49,292 nucleotides of DNA from an uncultured Alphaproteobacteria bacterium (GTDB lineage: Bacteria > Pseudomonadota > Alphaproteobacteria > HIMB59 > GCA-002718135): the NCBI GenBank assembly GCA_902569865.1, contig CACFVT010000005.1:1-49292 (forward strand). Direction: 5' to 3'. The notes beneath the pieces are model-generated. The model did not search any database and was not told the origin of the DNA. It worked only from the letters and a program-made list of their open reading frames with translations. Position numbers and translations under genes: made by a program. The stretch's first letter is position 1. Each line of letters begins with the position of its first letter. This document shows, one piece after another, positions 23,764 through 33,104 of the stretch.

Positions 23764-25806
23764 ATGTCAGACTCATTACTTCAATCTTTTAAATTGAAAC
23801 ATTTGAATTTAAAAAATCGAATTATTACGACAAGTCATGAACCAGCCTATAATGAGGATGGATTTCCAAAAGATAGATATGTAGCCTATCATTTAGAAAG
23901 AGCAAAAGGAGGCATAGCTATGACAATGACTGCAGGATCAACTGTAGTTTCAAAAGATAGCCCTCCTTCATTTGACAATATTCATGCCTACAAAGATGAA
24001 GTTGTTCCTTGGATTAAAAAACTTACTGAAGCTATTCATAATCAGGATTGTAAAATTATGATTCAGTTAACACATCTTGGAAGAAGAACTTCTTGGAATA
24101 AAGGTGATTGGCTTCCATCTATTTCATCAGGAAAACACCGAGAACCTGCGCATAAAGCATTTCCAAAAGTGGCTGAGAGCTGGGACATTGAAAGAATTAT
24201 TAAAGAATATGGTGATGCTGCTGAGAGAATGAAAGAAGGTGGTATGGACGGTGTTGAGCTTGAAGGTCAAGGTCATTTAATTGGTCAATTTCTTTCCCCC
24301 TTAACAAATGAATTAGAAACAGAATATGGTGGTAGTTTAGAAAATAGATTACGTTTTACACTTGATGTTCTTTCAGACATTAGAAACAAAGTTGGTCAAA
24401 AATTTATTGTAGGAATCCGTTGTGTCTTTGATGAAGTGGAAAAAGGAGGATTAACTAAATCAGATGGATTAAAAATTGCAAAAATATTATCTGATTCAGG
24501 TTTAATAGATTATTTAAACATCAATAGAGGAAGAATACATACTGATCCAATACTAACTAAACATATTCCCATTCAAGGAATGAAAAGTGCTCCACATCTA
24601 GAATTTGCAGGAGAAATAAAAAAAGAAATAAATTTACCAATTTTTCATGCATCTAAAATTTCTGATGTAGCAACTGCTAGATATGCAATTTCAAATGGAT
24701 TGGTTGACATGATAGGTATGACAAGAGGTCATTTAGCAGACCCACATATTGTAAAAAAAATAAAAGAAAAAAGAGAAGATGATATTAGACCTTGTGTTGG
24801 GGCTACTTATTGTTTGGACAGAATTTATCAAGGTGAGGAGGCTCTTTGTATTCATAATGCGGCAACAGGAAGAGAATTACAATTTCCAAATATTATTAGT
24901 AAATCAAAAATAAAAAAGAAAATTGTTGTAGTTGGTGCTGGACCTGGAGGACTTGAAGCTGCAAGAATAGCGGCAGAAAGAGGTCATGAGGTTATAGTTT
25001 TTGAAGCAGCACCTGATCCTGGAGGACAAATTAGATTATGTGCAAAATCCGCAAGAAGAAAAGATATGATGGGTATTATTGATTGGAGAATGCAGCAATG
25101 TATAAAGAAAAATGTTAAATTCAATTTTAATATTATTGCTGAAGTTCAAGATGTGATTAATGAAAATCCTGACACTATAATCATTGCGACAGGAGGTATG
25201 CCAAACCTCGAACTTTTTGAAACAAAAAAAGATTTAGAAAATGTTTTTACAAGCTGGGATATAATTTCAGGGGACGTTAAGTTAGCTGAAAATATATTAA
25301 TCTATGATGAGGCAGGTGATCATACAGCTATGCAATCGGCAGAAATAGCTATAGGGAAAGGATCAACTGTTGAATTTATGACACCAGATAGGTTAATTTC
25401 TTCTGAAATAATGGGGATGAATTTAACTCCTTATTTAAAAAATCTTCAAAATAAAAAAATAACATATTCCATTGCTAAAAGATTAATAGATGTATCAATA
25501 AAAGGAAACAAATTAAATGCTACAATTGGTTCTGATTATGATGAAAATTTTAAACATAACTCTATTTACGATCAAATTTTTTTAAACTACGGAGTAAAAC
25601 CTTTAGACGAATTATATTTTAATCTTGTATCTTTTTCCAAAAATGAAGGTGAAGTGAACTACACTAAATTTATAAAAGGTGAGATACAAAATATTATTAA
25701 AAATAAAAATAACAAATTTAATCTATATAGAATAGGAGATGCGGTTTCTTCTAGAAATATCCATGCAGCTATTTATGATGCTTTAAGATTAGTAATAAAC
25801 TTATAA
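23764..25806 (+). CDS. OYE-type flavoprotein with C-terminal FAD/NAD domain (DgcA/TMADH-like)
   Basis: 680 residues. Residues 1-350 form an old-yellow-enzyme TIM barrel (FMN; ELEGQGHLIGQFLSPLTN is the classic strand). Then comes a Fe-S cysteine region with C344, C350 and C362 (RPCVGATYC...ALCIHN), and then a FAD domain starting at GAGPGGLEAA (391-400). In 2,4-dienoyl-CoA reductase and TMADH there are four cysteines in C-x2-C-x3-C spacing; here the second is missing. This pattern appears, from memory, in dimethylglycine/N-methylproline demethylases. Together with the preceding Rieske gene it would oxidatively remove further N-methyl groups. Ends 6 bases from dddP. Confidence 0.82.
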   Translation: MSDSLLQSFKLKHLNLKNRIITTSHEPAYNEDGFPKDRYVAYHLERAKGGIAMTMTAGSTVVSKDSPPSFDNIHAYKDEVVPWIKKLTEAIHNQDCKIMIQLTHLGRRTSWNKGDWLPSISSGKHREPAHKAFPKVAESWDIERIIKEYGDAAERMKEGGMDGVELEGQGHLIGQFLSPLTNELETEYGGSLENRLRFTLDVLSDIRNKVGQKFIVGIRCVFDEVEKGGLTKSDGLKIAKILSDSGLIDYLNINRGRIHTDPILTKHIPIQGMKSAPHLEFAGEIKKEINLPIFHASKISDVATARYAISNGLVDMIGMTRGHLADPHIVKKIKEKREDDIRPCVGATYCLDRIYQGEEALCIHNAATGRELQFPNIISKSKIKKKIVVVGAGPGGLEAARIAAERGHEVIVFEAAPDPGGQIRLCAKSARRKDMMGIIDWRMQQCIKKNVKFNFNIIAEVQDVINENPDTIIIATGGMPNLELFETKKDLENVFTSWDIISGDVKLAENILIYDEAGDHTAMQSAEIAIGKGSTVEFMTPDRLISSEIMGMNLTPYLKNLQNKKITYSIAKRLIDVSIKGNKLNATIGSDYDENFKHNSIYDQIFLNYGVKPLDELYFNLVSFSKNEGEVNYTKFIKGEIQNIIKNKNNKFNLYRIGDAVSSRNIHAAIYDALRLVINL

Positions 25807-25812
25807 ATACAA

Positions 25813-27087
25813 TTAAACCAAATCAAGAGGTATTGATGATAATAATTTCAACCCCTTGTCAGTAACTAAATATTGGTCTTCTAACTTTGCACCTTCATTT
25901 GCACCAACCTCCCCAATATAGCTTTCAACACACACCACCATATTTTCTTGAAAGGTTCCAGTATAATCTCCATTACTATAATCTTTATCAGGATAGCCAA
26001 TATACGGCCATTCATCACTCATTCCAACACCATGTATTTGACATGGATAGTGATTATCAAAACAATTGTCTGGAAGTTGCCATGCTTTTTCTGCAAATTC
26101 TCTAAAAGATACTCCGGGCTTAATTAATTGTTCATTATATTTAACATTTTCAAATGCTAAGCTATGAATTTTATTTTGATAATTACTTAATTTTTTTCCT
26201 TCTACAAATGTTCTTGAAATATCAGCACAATATCCATAAGGTCCAACCATATCGGTATCAAAAGCAACAAGTTCACCTCCTTGGATAATTCTATTACTGC
26301 ACTCTTGAAACCAAGGATTGGTTTTTGGACCTGAATTTAATAATCTTGTTTCAAACCATTCACCTCCATTTTCAATGTTGGTTTTATGCAAAATTGACCA
26401 CAATTCTTCTTCTGTCATTCCTGCTTTTAAATTTTCATGCATTAGTAAAATGCCTTTCTCTGCTGTTTTAACTGAAGCTTTCATACATATAATTTCATCT
26501 TGAGACTTTATCGATCTTGCAATTTCCATATATTTTTGAGCGTTAATTATGTCGTATTCATAATTATTATTTAAAACATTGATACCAGCTGGATCACAAA
26601 CATCGATAATAAGTTTTTTATTTTCAGAACTATATTTCTTCATTAGATCATCTACTACCTTTGACCATTCAAGAGCTTTATCATAAACATTATTTCCCCA
26701 AGTAAAATGATCCCAACTAATCACTTCTCTTACTTCATCGATGGTACAATTATTTTGGTAAATATGTTCACAATTTGGATATTCAAATAATATTACTGGT
26801 CCATTGGCAGGAATAAAAACGTAACGCGTCATCAGATGAAAAGAAAATACTGCCATATTTCTTGTATCTGTAGCATAACGAATATTTATCGGATCAAATA
26901 AAATACATGCACCTATATCATTTTGTAGTAATTGATCTCTTACTCTATTCAATCGATACATTCGCATACGATCAAAATTAATTTTATCTTGATAAAGTTT
27001 TGGTTTGAAACTCTTGTTTACAACAGAATCTTTTTCCCCAAACTTCGGACCAATTTTTCTATTGATATTTTTTTTATTAAAATTCAT
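25813..27087 (-). CDS. dddP: DMSP lyase DddP (M24 metallopeptidase fold)
   Basis: 424 residues of the creatinase/prolidase fold. Motifs GGEWFETRLLNSGPKTNPWF (241-260) and IHGVGMSDEWPYIGYPDK are near-copies of DddP from Roseobacter lineages as I remember it. Metal ligands D277, D279, D289, H352, E388 and E403 are present, as is D358, in the place of the catalytic Asp of DddP. This Asp separates DddP from ordinary Xaa-Pro peptidases, whose motif there differs. The reaction is cleavage of dimethylsulfoniopropionate to DMS and acrylate in the cytoplasm. No DMSP transporter or acrylate gene is recognised beside it. It is divergent from a CMD-family gene, 46 bases away. Confidence 0.88.
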   Translation of the reverse strand: MNFNKKNINRKIGPKFGEKDSVVNKSFKPKLYQDKINFDRMRMYRLNRVRDQLLQNDIGACILFDPINIRYATDTRNMAVFSFHLMTRYVFIPANGPVILFEYPNCEHIYQNNCTIDEVREVISWDHFTWGNNVYDKALEWSKVVDDLMKKYSSENKKLIIDVCDPAGINVLNNNYEYDIINAQKYMEIARSIKSQDEIICMKASVKTAEKGILLMHENLKAGMTEEELWSILHKTNIENGGEWFETRLLNSGPKTNPWFQECSNRIIQGGELVAFDTDMVGPYGYCADISRTFVEGKKLSNYQNKIHSLAFENVKYNEQLIKPGVSFREFAEKAWQLPDNCFDNHYPCQIHGVGMSDEWPYIGYPDKDYSNGDYTGTFQENMVVCVESYIGEVGANEGAKLEDQYLVTDKGLKLLSSIPLDLV

Positions 27088-27133
27088 TTTATAATAATAT
27101 ACAACATACTTATAAATAAAAACAGAGGAAGAT

Positions 27134-27511
27134 ATGGATGAAGAATTATTTAAAAAAGGTTTAGAAAAAAGAAAAGCTACCTTAGGTAAAGAATATGTTG
27201 AAAAAAATTTAGAACAAGCTGATGATTTTACCCTGCCTTTTCAAAAGGCTATGACTGAATGGTGTTGGGGTTTTGGTTGGGGAGATGAAGTAATTGATAT
27301 GAAAACTCGATCAATGATGAACCTATCAATGATTGGGGCTTTAGGTAAAATGCAAGAATGGGAAATTCATTGCAGAGGAGCAATAACGAATGGAGTATCT
27401 AAAGAAGAGATAAGGGCTATTATTCATGTTATAGGAATTTATTGTGGTGTGCCTCAGGCGTTAGAGTGTTTTAAAGTGGCAAAAAAAGTGTTTGGAGAAA
27501 AAAATATTTAA
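27134..27511 (+). CDS. Carboxymuconolactone decarboxylase-family protein
   Basis: 125 residues, the usual length for PcaC/CMD-family single domains. The helix-rich pattern has TRSMMNLSMIGALGKMQEWEIHCRGA followed by NGVSKEEIRAIIHVIGIYCGVPQALECFKVA. The AhpD-type CxxC redox pair is missing; a single C followed by RGA sits after the EIH. A strong GAGGAAGAT precedes the ATG. Divergent from dddP, so possibly controlled together. A 4-carboxymuconolactone decarboxylase role is unlikely without other protocatechuate genes; the reaction is unknown. Confidence 0.82.
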   Translation: MDEELFKKGLEKRKATLGKEYVEKNLEQADDFTLPFQKAMTEWCWGFGWGDEVIDMKTRSMMNLSMIGALGKMQEWEIHCRGAITNGVSKEEIRAIIHVIGIYCGVPQALECFKVAKKVFGEKNI

Positions 27512-27519
27512 ATTGATTT

Positions 27520-28440
27520 TTAACTATAAATATAAAAAATATAACTAATGTATAATAGTAAACTTATAGATCCATAGGTTCTTCCAATTCTTTTTAAAAA
27601 AAACATAAATCCTAAGATCATCAAAGTTACAAATAACATAAATAGTAAATCCTCAGAACCTATTACTGCAGGTATGCTAAAATTTCCAAAAAAAGAAGAA
27701 ACACCTAATACACCCAAGATATTATAAATATTTGATCCCAAAACATTACCTAGAGCAAAATCAACTTTACGTCTAATTGCTGATAAAATTCCAACTACTA
27801 GCTCAGGAAGTGAAGTACCAAATGCAACTAATGATACACCTATTATAGCTTCTGGAATATTTAATTCATTTGCAATATTAATTGCTGATTTAACAAAAAG
27901 ATCTGATCCGTAAATGAGCAATAATATTCCAACTAAAATAAATATTATTGATATTATAAGAGAATAATCTCCTTTTTCCTCAACATCAGAAAAATCAAGT
28001 GAGCCCTGTTTCACTTGAATGTACATTATAAAAAATAATAGACAAACAGATAAAATGCCAAAAAGAAAATTAAAAGGTAAAATAAAAAAACTCATAGTTA
28101 TTAAAACTAAAGCTAAGAAAATGTTTATCCAAGCTTGGTTAATTTGATTTTGGTTAATATTACTAATAGGAATTAAAAAAGATGTTGCGGCCATTACAAG
28201 TATTAAATTAGCAATATTACTTCCAATAACAGCACCAACGGCTAAATCAGCATGATTTTTAACTACAGCATTAATACTACTTGCTAATTCTGGTAAAGAT
28301 GTTCCTCCAGCAATAATAACTACGCCTATAGCAAACAGTGAAACTTTTAATTTTTTGCCAAAACTAATCGAACCTCTAATAATTAACTCAGCACCAAAAA
28401 CAAGCAGGCCTAAACCTATAAACAAAAATATTAAATTCAC
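27520..28440 (-). CDS. Calcium/sodium antiporter (CaCA family)
   Basis: 306 residues, about ten helices. The two inverted alpha-repeats are visible as GGTSLPELASSINAV and VAFGTSLPELVVGILSAI, each with the ion-binding Glu/Ser pattern. Similar to YrbG-type exchangers. It is 9 bases from the convergent CMD gene and separated from xsc by 74 bases; the shared strand does not prove an operon. Ca2+ extrusion in exchange for Na+ is the family role, suitable for seawater. In other bacteria relatives may move other cations. Confidence 0.92.
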   Translation of the reverse strand: MNLIFLFIGLGLLVFGAELIIRGSISFGKKLKVSLFAIGVVIIAGGTSLPELASSINAVVKNHADLAVGAVIGSNIANLILVMAATSFLIPISNINQNQINQAWINIFLALVLITMSFFILPFNFLFGILSVCLLFFIMYIQVKQGSLDFSDVEEKGDYSLIISIIFILVGILLLIYGSDLFVKSAINIANELNIPEAIIGVSLVAFGTSLPELVVGILSAIRRKVDFALGNVLGSNIYNILGVLGVSSFFGNFSIPAVIGSEDLLFMLFVTLMILGFMFFLKRIGRTYGSISLLLYISYIFYIYS

Positions 28441-28514
28441 ATGTTCTTATTAATTTATTTTATAAAAAAAGATATAAGCAAAGGTTAATCAATGATTATT
28501 GAAAATCAATAAGT

Positions 28515-30284
28515 TTATTGAACGACAGTATCCTCACTATTAATGCCCGCTACTTCAACTGGTGCTTTCATTGCATCTCTCCTAAATGGCTCACCAAGTT
28601 CTTGATTTAGAATGACTTCGATAAAAGTTGTAATACCATTCATTTGATCAACACATGATGCTTTAAGAGCTTCTGTTAACTCAGATTTAGTTGTAACTTT
28701 AACACCTTTGAAGCCGCATGCTTCTGCAATTTTTGCATAACTTAATTTTGGATCAAGTTCTGTTCCAATAAAGTTATTATCGTACCAAAGGGTGGTATTT
28801 CTTTTCTCTGCTCCCCATTGATAATTTCGAAATATAACCATTGTAATATTTGGCCACTCTTCTCGACTACATGAAGTCATCTCACTCATACTAATTCCAA
28901 AAGCACCATCGCCAGAAAAACCTACAACTGGTGTATTAGGACAACCAATTTTTGCACCTAAAACAGATGGAAAACCATAACCGCATGGTCCAAATAAACC
29001 TGGGGCTAAGTATTTTCTTCCTTGTTCAAAAGTAGGATAAGCATTACCAATTGCACAGTTATTTCCAATATCGCTTGAAATTATAGCATCATCCGGCAAA
29101 CCTGCTTGAATAGCTCTCCAAGCCATACGTGGAGACATTCTATCAGGATCTCTCTCCCTTGAATCTTTATTCCATGTTGTGCCTTCATCATCTTCTTCAT
29201 GGTCTAAACTTGTTAGTGTTTGAAGCCATGCTGATTTAGTCTGGTGTATTAATGCTTTTCTATCTTCTCTTCCACTATCTCCTGCAGTTGTAGATAATTG
29301 ACTTAGAATTTGTTGGGCAACGAGCTTAGCATCACCACAAATTCCTACTGATATTTTTTTTGCTAAACCAATTCTATCAGAGTTAATATCAACTTGAATT
29401 ATTTTTGCCTCTTTTGGCCAGTAATCAATTCCATAACCAGGTAGTGTTGAAAAAGGATTTAATCTTGTTCCAAGTGCTAGTACTACATCGGCCTTGGAAA
29501 TAATTTCCATCGCTGCTTTAGATCCGTTGTATCCAAGTGGGCCAATCGCAAGCGGATGTTTTCCTGGAAAACTGTCGTTGTGTTGATATCCACAAGCTAC
29601 AGGAGCATCTAATTTTTCAGCAATTTTTTTACAATCTTCAATAGCATCAGCAAGGACTACACCTGCTCCAGATAATATTACTGGAAATTTTGCATTTGAT
29701 AAAAGTTTTGAAGCCTCAGTAATTGCTGCAGCTCCTCCAGATGGTCTTTCAAATTCAATAATAGAGGGTAATTCAATATCAACAACTTGGGTCCAGAAAT
29801 CTCGTGGAACATTTATTTGCGCCGGGGCTGATCCTCTTTTAGCTTTTAATATTACTCTATTTAACACTTCTGCCATTCTAGAAGCATCACGAACTTCTTC
29901 TTGATAACACACCATATCTTTAAATAAATTCATTTGTTCTACTTCTTGAAAGCCACCTTGGCCCATTGTTTTATTTGCCGCTTGAGGAGTAACTAAAAGC
30001 ATCGGTGTGTGGTTCCAATAAGCTGTTTTTATTGGTGTTACTAATCCAGTGATACCAGGCCCATTTTGCGCGATACACATAGCAATTTTACCAGTTGATC
30101 TTGTATAGCCATCTGCGATTAAACCGCCATTTGACTCATGTGCTACATCCCAAAAAGTAATACCAGCTTTTGGAAAAAGATCTGAAATTGGCATAAAAGC
30201 TGATCCAATTATTCCAAAAGAATGTTGTATTCCGTGCATTTGTAAAACTTTTACAAAAGCTTCCTCAGTAGTCATTTTAGCCAT
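28515..30284 (-). CDS. xsc: Sulfoacetaldehyde acetyltransferase
   Basis: ThDP enzyme that converts sulfoacetaldehyde plus phosphate to sulfite and acetyl phosphate. About 589 residues, as in the family. The N-terminus TTEEAFVKVLQMHGI, then HGIQHSFGIIGSAFMPISDL and TFWDVAHESNGGLIADGY are characteristic of Xsc rather than acetolactate synthase. The ThDP motif GDG (about 460-462) ends at N489 (VIFRNYQWGAEKRN). I chose the ATG at 30284 (MAKMTTEE) because GGAG lies 8 bases before it; a GTG at 30290 adds two residues. It is unlinked to tpa/pta by some 24 kb, but the set completes taurine breakdown. Confidence 0.96.
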   Translation of the reverse strand: MAKMTTEEAFVKVLQMHGIQHSFGIIGSAFMPISDLFPKAGITFWDVAHESNGGLIADGYTRSTGKIAMCIAQNGPGITGLVTPIKTAYWNHTPMLLVTPQAANKTMGQGGFQEVEQMNLFKDMVCYQEEVRDASRMAEVLNRVILKAKRGSAPAQINVPRDFWTQVVDIELPSIIEFERPSGGAAAITEASKLLSNAKFPVILSGAGVVLADAIEDCKKIAEKLDAPVACGYQHNDSFPGKHPLAIGPLGYNGSKAAMEIISKADVVLALGTRLNPFSTLPGYGIDYWPKEAKIIQVDINSDRIGLAKKISVGICGDAKLVAQQILSQLSTTAGDSGREDRKALIHQTKSAWLQTLTSLDHEEDDEGTTWNKDSRERDPDRMSPRMAWRAIQAGLPDDAIISSDIGNNCAIGNAYPTFEQGRKYLAPGLFGPCGYGFPSVLGAKIGCPNTPVVGFSGDGAFGISMSEMTSCSREEWPNITMVIFRNYQWGAEKRNTTLWYDNNFIGTELDPKLSYAKIAEACGFKGVKVTTKSELTEALKASCVDQMNGITTFIEVILNQELGEPFRRDAMKAPVEVAGINSEDTVVQ

Positions 30285-30393
30285 CTTCACATCTCCAATT
30301 AGTGTATTATCTTTTTTATTTAGACTTATTTATTAATATTCTATTTTTTGAGTATAATAATTTAAGTTCATAATCTAGAAAATTAATAACATA

Positions 30394-32283
30394 ATGAAAA
30401 AAAAAGAGCAAAAAACTAATTATAACCCTGAAAATATTCAGCCAAATCTGAAAGGGCAAGAGATAATAAAGTTTATAACCAAAACTCTTCCTAATCAACC
30501 AGGGGTTTACCAAATGGAGGACGAGGATGGAAAAATATTATATATTGGAAAAGCAAAGAACCTTGCAAAAAGAGTTATAAATTACACAAGTCTAAATAAC
30601 CTGACACGTCGACTGCAAAGAATGGTCAGTCTTACAAAACAAATGAATTTTGTTGTTACTAATACTGAGATTGAAGCATTACTCCTTGAGTGTAATTTAA
30701 TTAAAAGACATAAACCACGGTTTAATATTATTTTAAGAGATGATAAGTCGTTCCCTTATATTCTTATAAATAAAGAACATCAATTCCCCAGACTACAAAA
30801 ATACCGGGGTAGAAAAAACATAAAAGGAGATTACTATGGTCCTTTTGTCTCTCCCTCTGTCGCAGATTATACATTAATTGCTCTTCAAAAAGCATTTTTA
30901 TTAAGAAGTTGCTCGGAGGGAACATTTAAAAACAGATCAAGACCTTGTTTATTATATGATATCAAGCGATGCAGTGGACCTTGCGTAAATTATATAAATG
31001 AAGCTAAATATAAAGAGAGTATCGATGATGCAAAAAAATTTTTAAAAGGTAATACAAAAATAATAGAAAAAAAACTTAATAAAAAAATGAAAATTGCAAG
31101 CAAAAATCAAATGTTTGAAGAGGCGGCAAGATTAAGAGATAGAATTAAATCGGTAAGTCAGATTCAAAAGTATCAGTCTGTATATATTAAAGACATGCGC
31201 AACATTGATATTTTTGCAATTAAACTTATTAATAATAAAAGTTGTATACATGGAAAATTTTATAGAAACGGAAGTAATTATGGAAATAAATCATTTTTCC
31301 CTTCACATGAAGATACAAGTGAGGATAGTGAAATACTTGAGTCTTTTTTATATCAATTTTATGCTGATAAAGAAATTCCTCCAAAGATATTAGTAAATAT
31401 TAATGAAGATTTTTTTAGAGATGTTGAAAGAACACTAAATAAAAAAAATAAATTAAAAACTAAAATACTTAAACCTAAGTCTGGAGAAAAACTTCAACAT
31501 ATTTTGCTTGCTGAAAAAAATGCTCTTGAGAGTATTAAGCTTAAAAAAATAAGTTTAGAAAATCATCATTTAGCGCTTCACTCATTAGCTCGTCTATTAA
31601 AAAGAAAAAATGAAATAACTAGAGTAGAATCATATGATAACAGTCATACTTTTGGCAAAAATTCTGTTGGTGTAATGATTGTTGCTGACAAAGAAGGGTT
31701 AAGCCCAAAACATTATAGAAAATTTAATATTCGATATGATTTGAAAGATAACAATATATCAAAGGTTGATGATTATTACATGATGGAAGAAGTACTAACT
31801 AGAAGATTAAGTAAAATTAATCCAAATGATAAGTTTCAAGTACCTGATGTAATAATTATTGATGGAGGAAGGGGTCAATTCAACAGTGTATCAAAAATTT
31901 TAAAAAAATTTAAATTAGAAAAAATAGATTTATTAAGTATTTCTAAGGGGCCTGAGAGAAACGTAGGAAGAGAAATTATCCATCTTGAAAAGAAAAATTT
32001 AAATTTAAAACCTAATGATAATCTGCTTAGTTTCATTCAAAGATTAAGAGATGAGGCTCATAGATTTGCAATTACAGCTCATAGATCTAGAAGGACAAAG
32101 GCTTCAATAAAATCAGTATTTGATGAAATTAAAGGAATTGGTCCAAAAAGAAAGAAAGATTTAATGATCCATTTTGGTACAGTGCAAAAGATGAAATCAG
32201 CTTCTATGGACGAACTAAAAAAAATTAAAACAATTCCTTTGAAAAAACTGGAGGAAATATATGAATTTTTTAATGGCTTATAA
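30394..32283 (+). CDS. uvrC: UvrABC system protein C (excinuclease)
   Basis: 629 residues. The GIY-YIG nuclease domain starts near residue 35 (PGVYQMEDEDGKILYIGKAKNLAKRV). The UVR motif lies around 215-250 (KKMKIASKNQMFEEAARLRD). The RNase-H-like nuclease domain includes ESYDNSHTFGKNSVGVMI and VIIIDGGRGQFNSV with catalytic acids. C-terminal helix-hairpin-helix repeats end the protein (IKGIGPKRKKDLMIHFG). It makes the dual incision during nucleotide excision repair. It opens a core-gene run with pgsA and moaDE on the same strand. Confidence 0.97.
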   Translation: MKKKEQKTNYNPENIQPNLKGQEIIKFITKTLPNQPGVYQMEDEDGKILYIGKAKNLAKRVINYTSLNNLTRRLQRMVSLTKQMNFVVTNTEIEALLLECNLIKRHKPRFNIILRDDKSFPYILINKEHQFPRLQKYRGRKNIKGDYYGPFVSPSVADYTLIALQKAFLLRSCSEGTFKNRSRPCLLYDIKRCSGPCVNYINEAKYKESIDDAKKFLKGNTKIIEKKLNKKMKIASKNQMFEEAARLRDRIKSVSQIQKYQSVYIKDMRNIDIFAIKLINNKSCIHGKFYRNGSNYGNKSFFPSHEDTSEDSEILESFLYQFYADKEIPPKILVNINEDFFRDVERTLNKKNKLKTKILKPKSGEKLQHILLAEKNALESIKLKKISLENHHLALHSLARLLKRKNEITRVESYDNSHTFGKNSVGVMIVADKEGLSPKHYRKFNIRYDLKDNNISKVDDYYMMEEVLTRRLSKINPNDKFQVPDVIIIDGGRGQFNSVSKILKKFKLEKIDLLSISKGPERNVGREIIHLEKKNLNLKPNDNLLSFIQRLRDEAHRFAITAHRSRRTKASIKSVFDEIKGIGPKRKKDLMIHFGTVQKMKSASMDELKKIKTIPLKKLEEIYEFFNGL

Positions 32284-32309
32284 GTTAAACTTAATCTAAA
32301 AAAATATTT

Positions 32310-32858
32310 ATGAAATTAAATATTTCAAATATACTTACATTAGCTAGGATAATTGTAATACCTATAATAGTTATATGTATATATCTTAAAGGTCCTTTTT
32401 ATGGATGGGTAGCTTTTATACTTTTCTGTTTAGCAAGTATCACAGATTATTTTGATGGATATATTGCACGTATAAGGAATGAAATAACAAACTTTGGAAC
32501 TTTTCTTGATCCAATCGCAGACAAGTTGTTGGTAGCGGCAGTAATATTAATTTTAACATCAAAAGAAATTATTGCTGATTGGGAGACTATACCAGCTTTA
32601 ATAATATTACTAAGAGAAATAGCTGTATCTGGCTTGAGAGAATATCTTGCAAAAATAAAAGTCAGTGTGCCAGTTTCAAGAATAGCAAAAGCCAAAACAT
32701 CTATTCAGTTAATTGCTTTGGCTTTTCTAATATTAAGTGAGAGCGGAATTACAATAGTTCCAATAATTTATATTGGCAAAATAGCACTATGGACTGCGGG
32801 ATTATTAACTTTATATACTGGTTATGATTATCTTAAATCTGGACTTAGGCATTTCTGA
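32310..32858 (+). CDS. pgsA: CDP-diacylglycerol--glycerol-3-phosphate 3-phosphatidyltransferase
   Basis: Membrane enzyme that starts phosphatidylglycerol synthesis. 182 residues with several helices. The CDP-alcohol phosphotransferase motif DYFDGYIARIRNEITNFGTFLDPIADK (residues about 46-72) contains the D-G...A-R...G...D...D pattern, all acids intact. The usual uvrC-pgsA order is found in many proteobacteria. It ends directly before moaD. Confidence 0.95.
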   Translation: MKLNISNILTLARIIVIPIIVICIYLKGPFYGWVAFILFCLASITDYFDGYIARIRNEITNFGTFLDPIADKLLVAAVILILTSKEIIADWETIPALIILLREIAVSGLREYLAKIKVSVPVSRIAKAKTSIQLIALAFLILSESGITIVPIIYIGKIALWTAGLLTLYTGYDYLKSGLRHF

Positions 32859-33104
32859 ATGAAAATAAAATATTTTGCATGGATTAAAGATATAACTAAA
32901 CATGAAAGTGAAGAGATAATTTTAGAAAAAATAAAAAATTTAGATGATTTAAAAACGTTTATAATAAAGAAATATCCTGACTTAAAAAAACACTTAGATA
33001 AAGAAATATTGAGATTTGCAGTTAATCAAGAGTATATTATTAAAAACATAGACTTAAATGTCAATGATGAGATTGCTATTTTTCCACCTGTAAGTGGTGG
33101 TTAA
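32859..33104 (+). CDS. moaD: Molybdopterin synthase small subunit
   Basis: 81 residues of ubiquitin-like fold. The C-terminus is VSGG, the Gly-Gly tail that becomes a thiocarboxylate and donates sulfur for molybdopterin. It starts immediately after pgsA and its TAA stop overlaps the moaE ATG (TAATG). Other Moa genes and a molybdoenzyme are not in the window. Confidence 0.92.
   Translation: MKIKYFAWIKDITKHESEEIILEKIKNLDDLKTFIIKKYPDLKKHLDKEILRFAVNQEYIIKNIDLNVNDEIAIFPPVSGG

Noticed and set aside
25813-27087. Ordinary Xaa-Pro dipeptidase
   Set aside because: The active-site pattern IHGVGMSDEWP, GGEWFETRLLNSGP and D358 follow DddP rather than peptidases.
28441-28514. Rho-independent terminator after xsc
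   Set aside because: A 7-base A+T-only stem (TTATTGA/TCAATAA) without a clear U-tract is no stronger than chance in this composition.
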